Assembly (NCBI RefSeq): GCF_024362385.1
Contig: NZ_CP101466.1
Location: 3,286,001-3,350,000, forward strand
Length of the DNA: 64,000 nt
From: Arthrobacter sp. DNA4
GTDB taxonomy: Bacteria; Actinomycetota; Actinomycetes; Actinomycetales; Micrococcaceae
Direction of reading: 5' to 3'
Made by a program: the position numbers and the translations under genes. This document shows positions 47,162 through 55,108 of the stretch, in pieces. How positions within the stretch are numbered: position 1 is the stretch's first letter; each line of letters opens with the position of its first letter. The notes under the pieces are model-generated. The model saw only the letters and a list, made by a program, of their open reading frames with translations, did not search any database and was not told the origin of the DNA.

Positions 47162-48847
47162 GTGACTGCGAACCCGGTCACGGCCCGTGGCACGGCCACG
47201 GAGAGCATCACCCGGTTCCTGCCCTCGCGGAAGGATTACGCCGGCCTTGCCGGCACCTGGCGCACCGACCTGCTGGCAGGGATCACCGTGGGCATTGTGG
47301 CGTTGCCGCTGGCCCTCGCGTTCGGCGTCAGCTCCGGGGTGGGCGCCGAAGCGGGCCTCATCACGGCGATCGTGGCCGGGCTGGTGGCGGCTGTCATGGG
47401 CGGCTCCCCGGTACAGGTATCCGGACCCACTGGCGCCATGGTGGTGGTACTGGCCCCCGTGGTGGCGGTCCACGGCATCGGCAGCGTCGCCCTCTTGTCC
47501 CTGATGGCTGGTCTGCTGGTCTGCGCTTTGGGATTCAGTGGCCTGGGCCGGGCCGTGGCCTTCATCCCCTGGCCCGTCGTGGAAGGCTTCACGCTGGGCA
47601 TTGCCGCCATCATCTTCCTCCAGCAGGTTCCGCTGGCCACCGGCACGTCCGGCACCCCGGGGCACAACACCCTCCTTGCCGCAGTGGAGGCGGCAGCAGG
47701 GGCCGCCGCCCCGACGGTGGTGCTGACGCTCGCGCTCGTGGCGGGAGTCGCCGTCGTGATGGTCCTGGTGCAGAAGTTGTTCCGCGCCCTGCTTACCAGC
47801 CTGCTGGCGGTACTCCTGGCGACCGCCGCTGCCGAAATGCTGCAGCTCGACGTCCCGCGGATTGGTACACTCCCGCATTCCCTTCCGGCTCCGTCCTTCC
47901 CCGCCCTCGACCCTGCTTCCCTGGGCAACCTGGCGATGCCCGCCGTGGCTGTCGCCTTCCTGGCTGCCATCGAGTCACTGCTCTCGGCGCGCGTGGCCGC
48001 GGGGATGGCCGGGCCGAACGGCAGGCCCACCGGCCCCTACAGCCCCGACCGTGAGCTGATGGGACAGGGCCTGGCTTCCATCGCGGCCGGCCTGTTCGGC
48101 GGAATGCCGGCCACAGGAGCCATTGCACGGACCGCGGTCAACGTGCGGTCCGGCGCCAGGACCCGCCTGGCCGCAGCGGTGCACGCCATCGTGCTGCTGG
48201 GCATCACTTACCTGGCGTCAGGAATGGTCAGCCGCATCCCGCTGGCGGCACTGGGCGGAGTCCTGATGGTCACGGCAGTACGGATGGTCTCGCGGCGCAC
48301 CATCACCGCCATCCTGCGTTCCACCCGGGCAGACGCCGCGGTCTTCGTACTGACGGCCGTCATCACGGTGGCCTTCGACCTCATCATTGCCATCCAGATA
48401 GGGCTGGCCGCGGCGGCCCTCTTCGCGCTGCGGAAATTCGCTTCGCTGAGCGGGGTCCAGCGCGAGGAGATTCCCGGTCCGCCGGTGGAAGGAGACGAAC
48501 ACATCGCGGTCTTCCGGCTGGATGGAGCGATGTTCTTTGGTGCCGCCGAACGCATCCTCCAGGAGATCAGCCAGGTCAAGGACGTGCAGGTGGCCATCAT
48601 CAGGTTGTCCCAGCTGCGGATGCTGGACGCGACCGGCGCCCACGCCCTGGTGGAGGTCATTTCCGCCCTGGAGCTGCGCGGCATCACCGTTTTGCTCAAG
48701 GGTGTGCGGCCGGACCACCTTGACCTGGTGACCAACGTGGGCGTGATCCGTTCCCTGCGGCACCACAAGCACCTGTTCGACCAGCTCCCGGATGCCGTGG
48801 AACATGCCCGCAGCCACGTGCTGCGGAACGCGGCAGCTAGCGCCTGA
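47162..48847 (+). CDS. SulP-family anion transporter
   Basis: A 561-residue membrane protein of the SLC26/SulP family, which moves sulfate, bicarbonate or other anions. The start is GTG 47162. WRTDLLAGITVGIVALPLAL and GSPVQVSGPTGAMVVV are family signatures. A STAS domain fills the C-terminus (about 440-555: EHIAVFRLDGAMFFGAAERI; LRMLDATGAHALVEVISALE). It follows the ArsR gene. Its 3' end overlaps the convergent DUF3188 gene by 11 bases. The anion is not predictable. Confidence 0.93.
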   Translation: MTANPVTARGTATESITRFLPSRKDYAGLAGTWRTDLLAGITVGIVALPLALAFGVSSGVGAEAGLITAIVAGLVAAVMGGSPVQVSGPTGAMVVVLAPVVAVHGIGSVALLSLMAGLLVCALGFSGLGRAVAFIPWPVVEGFTLGIAAIIFLQQVPLATGTSGTPGHNTLLAAVEAAAGAAAPTVVLTLALVAGVAVVMVLVQKLFRALLTSLLAVLLATAAAEMLQLDVPRIGTLPHSLPAPSFPALDPASLGNLAMPAVAVAFLAAIESLLSARVAAGMAGPNGRPTGPYSPDRELMGQGLASIAAGLFGGMPATGAIARTAVNVRSGARTRLAAAVHAIVLLGITYLASGMVSRIPLAALGGVLMVTAVRMVSRRTITAILRSTRADAAVFVLTAVITVAFDLIIAIQIGLAAAALFALRKFASLSGVQREEIPGPPVEGDEHIAVFRLDGAMFFGAAERILQEISQVKDVQVAIIRLSQLRMLDATGAHALVEVISALELRGITVLLKGVRPDHLDLVTNVGVIRSLRHHKHLFDQLPDAVEHARSHVLRNAAASA

Positions 48848-49061
48848 GGTTTTTGCGGATCGCCTGGCCCCGGACCACGATGCCCACGACGTGGAGGACC
48901 AGCCCCAGCCCGATGAGGGGCAGGGAAGCCATGGCCAGCGCCTGGTTGCCGCTGGTGTTGCCCACCAGGTTCAGGATGATGCCGACGGCGATCAGTCCCA
49001 TTGCGCTGAAGACCAGGACTTTGTAGCGGGTAGGCGCGGTGGCCCAGAATTCGTTCAGCAC
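48837..49061 (-). CDS. DUF3188-type small membrane protein
   Basis: A 74-residue protein with two hydrophobic spans (KVLVFSAMGLIAVGIILNLVG, ending at about 35, and SLPLIGLGLVLHVVGIVV) and a basic end GQAIRKNLRR. Its stop overlaps the convergent SulP gene. Similar small proteins (DUF3188) are common in actinobacteria. Function unknown. Confidence 0.75.
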   Translation of the reverse strand: MLNEFWATAPTRYKVLVFSAMGLIAVGIILNLVGNTSGNQALAMASLPLIGLGLVLHVVGIVVRGQAIRKNLRR

Positions 49062-49116
49062 CGTCCAAGTCTACCGAGTCCCCGGCCACCCCGGCGGGCG
49101 GTCCGGGGCCCCGGGC

Positions 49117-50058
49117 TCAGAACAACGCTTCCTGCACTGCCGGCACCTCTGAGGCGTACTCCCCCAGCACGACGGTCCGGGCGGCCAGCTGGGACAGGTT
49201 CACCACGAACTCGGCGTCCGTGCCGTCCAGCCGGGCCAGCGCGTTGGCCCCGCCCAGGGCTGCGATGCTGAAACCGTGCTGCCCCTGGTCCAGGGCGTGC
49301 GGATAGGCGTGGCGGGACGCGCTTCCGTGCAGGGCATCAGCATGCGCGGGACGCAGCCACTGCTCCTCCACGGCCTGAAAGCCGTCGACGGCGGTGCGCG
49401 CCAGCAGGTCCCGTACGTCACCGGCGGCGCGGGAATTGACTTCGTCCACCGCGCTGGTAAGCAGCGGCCGCAGCAGCGCCTCCGCCTTCGCGGCCGAGCG
49501 CACCTGCTGGGTCAGGCCGGCGCCGGCTGTCACCAGGTCCTCGAGGACCCGTACCACGCGGCCATCCTCCGCCCTGGCAACATACCTCGCCACTGCGGCC
49601 CCCTGCTCCGCCAAACGGTTCCACTTCCGCGGGCCGGAGGCCGTTCCCACCTTGGTGGTGCCTCCCGCGAACGTGGCCACGTAGAGCCAGTGTTCCTGCA
49701 TCAGGTAGTCCCGCAGGCCGGGGGTCACCCTGCCGCCGCGGTGGAAGTCGTGCATCAGGCGGGGTTCGTCCAGTACGAAGCACCGCTCGCATTGCTTGCC
49801 CCGAAGGGCCGGGGCGGCGGAGCCGCACAGGATGTGGCGGCGCGAGCCGTCTGACTGGACCTGGACGTGGCCCAGGCAGAACCTGCCGGGTTCCACCACC
49901 TTGAAGCCGAGCCGGCTGCCCGCCCTGAGGCTGAGCTCCAGGTAGTCCCCCACGGGTGACTGCAGGCGCAGGACCGGGCCGCCGGCGTCGTCCGCTGGGG
50001 TTGCGGCAGGCGGACCATCCCAAAAGACCCCGTGGACCAGATAGCGGGTATCGGTCAC
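49117..50058 (-). CDS. DUF2797-family protein
   Basis: A 313-residue protein. The N-terminal part has HILCGSAAPALRGKQCERCF with four Cys/His candidates (CGS... CERC) that may bind zinc, and EPRLMHDFHRGGRVTPGL. The rest is LYVATFAGGTTKVGTASGPR and RYVARAEDGRVVRVLEDLV, as in DUF2797 proteins, which contain a GIY-YIG-like core in my recollection. Its biochemical role is unknown. It stands between the DUF3188 gene and the citrate-lyase-like gene. Confidence 0.78.
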   Translation of the reverse strand: MTDTRYLVHGVFWDGPPAATPADDAGGPVLRLQSPVGDYLELSLRAGSRLGFKVVEPGRFCLGHVQVQSDGSRRHILCGSAAPALRGKQCERCFVLDEPRLMHDFHRGGRVTPGLRDYLMQEHWLYVATFAGGTTKVGTASGPRKWNRLAEQGAAVARYVARAEDGRVVRVLEDLVTAGAGLTQQVRSAAKAEALLRPLLTSAVDEVNSRAAGDVRDLLARTAVDGFQAVEEQWLRPAHADALHGSASRHAYPHALDQGQHGFSIAALGGANALARLDGTDAEFVVNLSQLAARTVVLGEYASEVPAVQEALF

Positions 50059-50084
50059 GGGGTCTCCTGAAGTGGTGGGTGGCG

Positions 50085-50948
50085 CTACAGCGCGGGCTGC
50101 ACCCCAAAGGCTACCGCGAGCTTCATGATCTTCTCGGCGCGGCCCAGGCGGGGCAGGTCGGAGCCGTCGCGGATGACGCGGCCGTTGGCTTCGAAGTCGT
50201 TCATGAAGTCGGTGGCCCAGGCGACGTCCGACGGCGTGGGGCTGATGACCTCGTTGATCACCGGGGTCTGGTCGATGGCCAGGCAGAGCTTGCCGGTCAT
50301 GCCCATCATCACGGTGATGCCGGTCTGCTCGCGCAGGATGGGGTGGTTGGTGCCGACGGTGGGGCCGTCGATGGGGCCGGGCAGGTTGCCGACGCGGCTA
50401 GCGACGACGAGCTTGGCGCGCGGGTAGGCCATGGCCTCGGGGGTGGCGGCCATGCCCGTGTCGCGGCGGAAGTCACCGGAGCCGAAGGCCAGGCGGAACG
50501 CGCCCTGGGCCTTGGCGATGTGGTTGGCTTCCTCGATGCCGAGCGCGGATTCCACCAGCGGGATCACGGGCGTCTTGCCGTCCATGCGGTGGTAGCTCTC
50601 GGTCACCTGGTCCGCGGATTCGGTCTTGGCGAGCATGACTCCCAGCAGGCCGGGCGTGCCGCGGAGACCGGCGAGGTCATCGGCCCAGAACGGGCTGGTG
50701 GCGTCGTTGATCCGGACCCAGGCCTTGCCACCGGCGGTCAGCCAGTCGATGACGTTGTTCCGGGCCTGGTCCTTCTGCGACGGGTCCACCGCGTCTTCAA
50801 TATCCAGGATGATCGAATCGGCCCGGGACACGGCCGACTGGTCGAAGAGCTCCGGCTTCATGGCATTGACCAACAGCCAGGAACGGGCGATCTCTGCAGG
50901 GATATTCCGTTCCGGCCTAACGGTTTCGGCGGCGATGGTAGACGTCAT
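50085..50948 (-). CDS. HpcH/HpaI aldolase/citrate lyase-family protein
   Basis: A 287-residue CitE-like TIM-barrel protein. The metal site motifs are SIILDIEDAVDPSQKDQAR, KAWVRINDATSPFWADDL, LGVMLAKTESADQV and PLVESALGIEEA. Such enzymes cleave or form C-C bonds in CoA esters such as malyl-CoA or citramalyl-CoA. No citrate lyase partners are nearby, so it likely acts alone. Start ATG 50948. The exact substrate is unknown. Confidence 0.88.
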   Translation of the reverse strand: MTSTIAAETVRPERNIPAEIARSWLLVNAMKPELFDQSAVSRADSIILDIEDAVDPSQKDQARNNVIDWLTAGGKAWVRINDATSPFWADDLAGLRGTPGLLGVMLAKTESADQVTESYHRMDGKTPVIPLVESALGIEEANHIAKAQGAFRLAFGSGDFRRDTGMAATPEAMAYPRAKLVVASRVGNLPGPIDGPTVGTNHPILREQTGITVMMGMTGKLCLAIDQTPVINEVISPTPSDVAWATDFMNDFEANGRVIRDGSDLPRLGRAEKIMKLAVAFGVQPAL

Positions 50949-51055
50949 GCTTTCTACAGTATCCGGCCTGCAAGCGGCACGGCGAAGAAAACGGTAAGCT
51001 TGTGAGGATCAATACGAACTAAACGCGTTGTGACTGCGCTTCAGCCAAAAATGAA

Positions 51056-51098
51056 GCAGCAGGTGCCGTTCCGGCGCTTCCGGAACGGCACCTGCTGC
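51056..51098 (-). terminator. Terminator after the aldo/keto reductase gene
   Basis: Perfect 19-base arms (51056-51074 and 51080-51098) around a 5-base loop. On the minus strand, it is followed by TTCATTTTTGG. It ends the GH13/AKR unit. Confidence 0.88.
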
Positions 51099-51114
51099 AG
51101 CAGGGCTGGGAGGG

Positions 51115-52056
51115 CTAGGGGATGTTGCTGCCCCGCGCGGTCACCCACAGCTTGTACCAGTCGGCACGGGTCAGCGCCCCGGCCACGCGGGCGGCGTCCC
51201 CGCAGGCCCGGATCCGGTCCGGATTGACCGTGCCGATGACCGGTGCGATCCCGGCCGGATGCTTCATCAGCCATCCCAGGAGGATGGCTTCGCCGGACGA
51301 GCCGTAGTGGTCGGCAAGCTGCGCCACGAGTTCCGCGGTGGCTGCCTCCGCAGAGGTGGGGTTCTCCTGCTCGGCGCCGGTGTAGACCCCCTTGGCCAGG
51401 GAGCCGTACGCCTGCAGGGTGACGTTGTTGCGCGTGCAGTACTCCAGCGTGCCGTGCGGAAAACTGTAGTCCAGGTGCTCCGGGTGGTTGACCAGGACCT
51501 GGCTTTCCAGCCACGCCCGCTTGAGCAGGCTCATCTCCAGCTGGTTGGCCACCACAGGGGTCTCCAGCCGGTCCTGCAGCACTTCGATCTGCGCCGCGGA
51601 CATGTTGGACACGCCCAGCTGGCGGACCTTTCCTTCGGCCATGAGCTGCCCGACGGCGGCTGCCACCTCCGCCGGGTCCGCCAGGGGGTCCGGGCGGTGC
51701 AGCAGGAGGATGTCCACGTAGTCCGTCTGCAGCCGTTTGAGGCTGCCGTTGACCCGCTCCAGGATGGCCTCCCGGCTCAGGTCGTAGTGGGTCTGCAGGC
51801 CACGCTCGTTCAGCCGGATGCCGCATTTGGTCTGCAGCCGGATGCGCTCCCGCAGGCCCGGGGCGGCAACCAGCACCTCACCGAAAACAGCCTCGGACTT
51901 GCCGCTGCGGTAAATGTCGGCGTGGTCGAACAGGGTGATGCCCGCGTCCAGGGCGGCCTGGACGGCAGCCTCGGCCTGGTCCACATGGTCAGCGCCATGC
52001 GGCTCATCAGACCAGCTGCCGCCCAGTCCCATGCATCCGTAGATGACTTCCTGCAT
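51115..52056 (-). CDS. Aldo/keto reductase
   Basis: A 313-residue TIM-barrel oxidoreductase. The start is ATG 52056 (MQEVIYGCMGLGGSW); the open frame runs further upstream only through the glucosidase gene. Catalytic motifs are DAGITLFDHADIYRSGKSE (Asp and Tyr), TKCGIR (Lys), and LLLHRPDPLADP (His). VRQLGVSNMSAAQIEVLQ and APVIGTVNPDRI contact NADP(H). It lies 31 bases after the GH13 stop, so the two are probably one transcript. Its natural substrate is unknown. Confidence 0.92.
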   Translation of the reverse strand: MQEVIYGCMGLGGSWSDEPHGADHVDQAEAAVQAALDAGITLFDHADIYRSGKSEAVFGEVLVAAPGLRERIRLQTKCGIRLNERGLQTHYDLSREAILERVNGSLKRLQTDYVDILLLHRPDPLADPAEVAAAVGQLMAEGKVRQLGVSNMSAAQIEVLQDRLETPVVANQLEMSLLKRAWLESQVLVNHPEHLDYSFPHGTLEYCTRNNVTLQAYGSLAKGVYTGAEQENPTSAEAATAELVAQLADHYGSSGEAILLGWLMKHPAGIAPVIGTVNPDRIRACGDAARVAGALTRADWYKLWVTARGSNIP

Positions 52057-52087
52057 CAGGAAGCCCCGACCGGGCACGGCACGTGCA

Positions 52088-53800
52088 TCAGCGCAGCCAT
52101 GCGGTGGTGTTGGCTGGCAGCTTGCCGTCCTCCAGCGGGGCGCTGCTGACCAGGACCGCACCGGCGGGAAGGTCGACGGCGGTGTTCCCGAAGTTGGTGA
52201 CGGACTGCCAACCGTTGGGGCGCTTGAAGTGCAGGACGTCCGGGTTGCCGTTCTCCACCCATTCAAGGTCCTCGTCGGTCAGCAGTTCGCGGCGCAGTTT
52301 CAGTGCTTTGCGGTAAAGCTCCAGCGTGGAGCCCTCGGTCCCGTCCTGGGCCTCGACGGCATACTTGCTGAACCAGTCCGGCTGCGGCAGGTGGGACCCG
52401 CCATCGCCGAAGCCGAAGGACGTGCCTTCCACCTTCCACGGCAGCGGCACGCGGCAGCCGTCACGGCCGATTTCGACGCCCTTGTTGCGGAAGAAGGAGG
52501 GGTCCTGGCGTTCCGATTCGGGAATCTCGGCCACTTCCTGCAGGCCCAGTTCCTCACCCTGGTACAGGTACGCGGATCCGGGGACAGCCAGCATCAGCAA
52601 GGTGGCGGCGCGGGCGCGGCGCTCACCCAGTTCAACGTCCAGCTGGTCCTTGGGGCCGCCGGCGAGCAGCCAGTCCTTGCCGTCCTGGCCCTTGGCACCG
52701 GCCTTCGCCTTGGCCACCTGCGGCAGGCCGTAGCGGGTGGCGTGGCGCACCACGTCGTGGTTGGAGAACACCCAGGTGGAGGAGGCGCCGGTGGCCGCCG
52801 CCTCGGCAAGGTTCCGGGTGATGATTTCCTTGTACTCGGCGGCGTCGAAGTCAGCCTGAAGGAGGTCGAAGTTGAACGCCTGGCCCAGGCCCTGGGGGCT
52901 GGCGTAGCGGGCCCGGCGGGTGGCGTGGACCCATGCTTCAGCGACGGCGGTGCGCGGGGGGTTGTACTCGTTGAACACCTCGCGCCATTCGGCGTAAATC
53001 TCGTGGACTTCGTCGCGGTCCCAGAACGGGTGCGTGCCGTCGTCGAATCCGTCCACACCGGTGTTGGCGGCGCTCAGTTCAAGCTTGGACAGCAGCGGCT
53101 CGGTGAGGTCCTTGGTGAGGGCGTGCGCCACGTCAACGCGGAAGCCGTCCACGCCCCGGTCCGACCAGAAGCGCAGCGTCTTGAGGAAGTCATCCCGGAT
53201 TTCCCGGTTGGACCAGTTCAGGTCCGGCTGCTCCTTGGCGAAGATGTGCATGTACCACTGGCCGGGCGTGCCGTCGGGTTCGGTGATGCGCTCCCAGGCG
53301 GGTCCGCCGAACACGGAGTCCCAGTCCGACGGCGGGAACTCGCCGTTGGGGCCCTTGCCGTCCCGGAAGATGTAGCGGTCGCGGGCCGGGGAGCCCTTGG
53401 GGGACGCCAGCGCTTCCTGGAACCACTTGTGGCGGTTGGAGGAATGGTTGGGGACGATGTCCGCGATCAGCTTGATCCCGGCGTCGTGCAGTGCCTTGGC
53501 CATCTCGTCGAAGTCAGCCAGCGTGCCCAGCTTGGGGTCGACATCGCGGTAGTCATCGACGTCGTAGCCGCCGTCGGCGAGCGCGGACGGGTAGAACGGG
53601 CTGAGCCACACGGCGTCGATACCCAGCTTCTTCAGGTAGGGGACCTTGGCGGTGATGCCCTTCAGGTCGCCGATGCCGTCGCCGTTGGAGTCGGCGAAGC
53701 TGCGGGGGTAGATCTGGTAGACGGAGGCCTGGCGCCACCAGTTGGGGTCGGCCAGACGGTCAGAGTCGGACAGGGTTGCCAGAGTGGCGGTGGTGGACAA
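52088..53800 (-). CDS. GH13 alpha-glucosidase
   Basis: A 570-residue intracellular glycoside hydrolase of family 13, acting on alpha-glucosides such as maltose or oligosaccharides. Catalytic residues are nucleophile Asp223 in GFRVDVAH, acid/base Glu288 in VAEAWVH, and Asp349 in FSNHDVVRH. DAVWLSPFYPS and LIADIVPNHSSN are typical. No signal peptide is seen, so it is cytoplasmic. It is divergent from the ROK regulator with a 96-base gap holding a candidate operator. Confidence 0.95.
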   Translation of the reverse strand: MSTTATLATLSDSDRLADPNWWRQASVYQIYPRSFADSNGDGIGDLKGITAKVPYLKKLGIDAVWLSPFYPSALADGGYDVDDYRDVDPKLGTLADFDEMAKALHDAGIKLIADIVPNHSSNRHKWFQEALASPKGSPARDRYIFRDGKGPNGEFPPSDWDSVFGGPAWERITEPDGTPGQWYMHIFAKEQPDLNWSNREIRDDFLKTLRFWSDRGVDGFRVDVAHALTKDLTEPLLSKLELSAANTGVDGFDDGTHPFWDRDEVHEIYAEWREVFNEYNPPRTAVAEAWVHATRRARYASPQGLGQAFNFDLLQADFDAAEYKEIITRNLAEAAATGASSTWVFSNHDVVRHATRYGLPQVAKAKAGAKGQDGKDWLLAGGPKDQLDVELGERRARAATLLMLAVPGSAYLYQGEELGLQEVAEIPESERQDPSFFRNKGVEIGRDGCRVPLPWKVEGTSFGFGDGGSHLPQPDWFSKYAVEAQDGTEGSTLELYRKALKLRRELLTDEDLEWVENGNPDVLHFKRPNGWQSVTNFGNTAVDLPAGAVLVSSAPLEDGKLPANTTAWLR

Positions 53801-53896
53801 GGACTGACCCTTTTCTTCAGTGCGGCTATATTTATATTGAGTCTAAATTTACTTACCCAAGTATTATCTGGTGCTTTGGACAGGAAGGTCAACAGC
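53801..53896. promoter_or_regulatory. Divergent promoter region with candidate operator
   Basis: This AT-rich gap separates the GH13 gene and the ROK regulator. TACTT (53850-53854) and AAGTA (53859-53863) form an inverted repeat with a 4-base spacer, in an A/T-rich setting (GTCTAAATTT before, TTATCTGG after). TATTAT at 53862-53867 is a -10-like sequence for the regulator. The repeat is a plausible ROK operator. Confidence 0.45.
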
Positions 53897-55108
53897 ATGC
53901 CTGAACCGGTTCCGGCTACTCCCCAACTGCTGCGGCGGGTCAGCGCCGGCGCGGTACTGGAGTTCATGCGCGCCTCGGGGGCTGTCACCGTCACCGATGT
54001 CATGGCGGCGACAGGCCTGACCCGCGCCACCACCATCGCCGTCTGCGAGGACCTGGTCCGGCGGGGCTGGCTCCTGGAACTGGAAAACCAGCGGGAGTTC
54101 GGCGGGTACCGGAAGGGCCGCCCGGCCCGGCGCTTCGAGCTCAATGAGCGGGCCGGCGTGGTGCTGGGCATGGATATTGGATATTCGAAGGTCACCGTGG
54201 TGGTCTCCGATCTCCGGGGCAGGACAATGGCCCGGTCCAGCCGCCCCTTCCAGGCCGGTGAGGTCGGTTCCCGGGAGCGGATCGCCTTCATCGACGGCGT
54301 CGCCATGGCCGCACTGCGCTCCGCCGCGGCGGACCCGGGACAGGTGCTGGCCGTGTGCGCCGGTGTGGCAGCACCGGTGGACCGGCGCGGGGAGGTGGTG
54401 GCCACGCAAAAGTTCTGGGGGCTGTTCGACCTGGGACTGCCGGCGGCACTCAAAGCAGCCCGCGGATGGACCGTCCTGCTGGAAAACGACGCAAACCTTG
54501 CTGCCCTGGGTGACCGGTGGCAGGGGGCCGCCGCCGGCATCGACGACGTCGTGGTGATTCTGGCCAGTGAACGGCTGGGCTCCGGCATCGTGGAGGGCGG
54601 CCGGCTGGTGCATGGAACCCGGGGCAGCGCCGGGGAGCTCGCCTACCTGAACCTGGTGGAAGGCGTCGGCGATACGTACGGCATCGCCCATCTGGCCCGC
54701 AGGTGGGCCGCGGAAGCACTGGCCACCACCGCGCCGACTGCCCTCCGGGCCTTCCAGCCAGGGCGGGTGGAGGCCGAACAGGTCTTCGCCGCCGCAGCCC
54801 AAGGGGATGCCGTGGCGTTGGAGATCCTGGACCGGCTGGCGGACAGGATGGCGCGGGTGGTGGGCACCGTGGCCACCATGCTCAACCCGGAACTGGTGGT
54901 GATCGGCGGCGGTGTGGCGGACTCCGCCCACGTGCTCCTGGCCCCGATCAGCGAGCGCCTGGCCGGGTACACAGCCACCCCCGCCCGCGTGGCAGTATCC
55001 CCGCTGGGCGATTCCATCGTGACCGTAGGCGCGGTGCGCCGCGCCCTGGACTACGTGGAGGGGAACTCCCTGGACCTGGTGCTGGCTGCGGCCGCTACTC
55101 CGGCATGA
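53897..55108 (+). CDS. ROK-family transcriptional regulator
   Basis: A 403-residue repressor. A winged-helix N-terminus (VTDVMAATGLTRATTIAVCE at about 35-55) is joined to a sugar-kinase-like ROK domain with VVLGMDIGYSKVTVVVSD, VLLENDANLAALGD and NPELVVIGGGVADSAH. The usual zinc-binding C-x-C-G-x2-G-C motif after the HGxxGxAGE-type segment (RGSAGELAY) is missing. It is divergent from the GH13/AKR genes and probably controls them in response to an alpha-glucoside or sugar phosphate. Start ATG 53897. Confidence 0.9.
   Translation: MPEPVPATPQLLRRVSAGAVLEFMRASGAVTVTDVMAATGLTRATTIAVCEDLVRRGWLLELENQREFGGYRKGRPARRFELNERAGVVLGMDIGYSKVTVVVSDLRGRTMARSSRPFQAGEVGSRERIAFIDGVAMAALRSAAADPGQVLAVCAGVAAPVDRRGEVVATQKFWGLFDLGLPAALKAARGWTVLLENDANLAALGDRWQGAAAGIDDVVVILASERLGSGIVEGGRLVHGTRGSAGELAYLNLVEGVGDTYGIAHLARRWAAEALATTAPTALRAFQPGRVEAEQVFAAAAQGDAVALEILDRLADRMARVVGTVATMLNPELVVIGGGVADSAHVLLAPISERLAGYTATPARVAVSPLGDSIVTVGAVRRALDYVEGNSLDLVLAAAATPA

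Noticed and set aside
52043..53896. N-terminal extension of the ROK frame to 1021 codons
   Set aside because: The extra 618 codons run antisense to the GH13 gene, which has intact catalytic residues. The ROK domain order starts properly at 53897.
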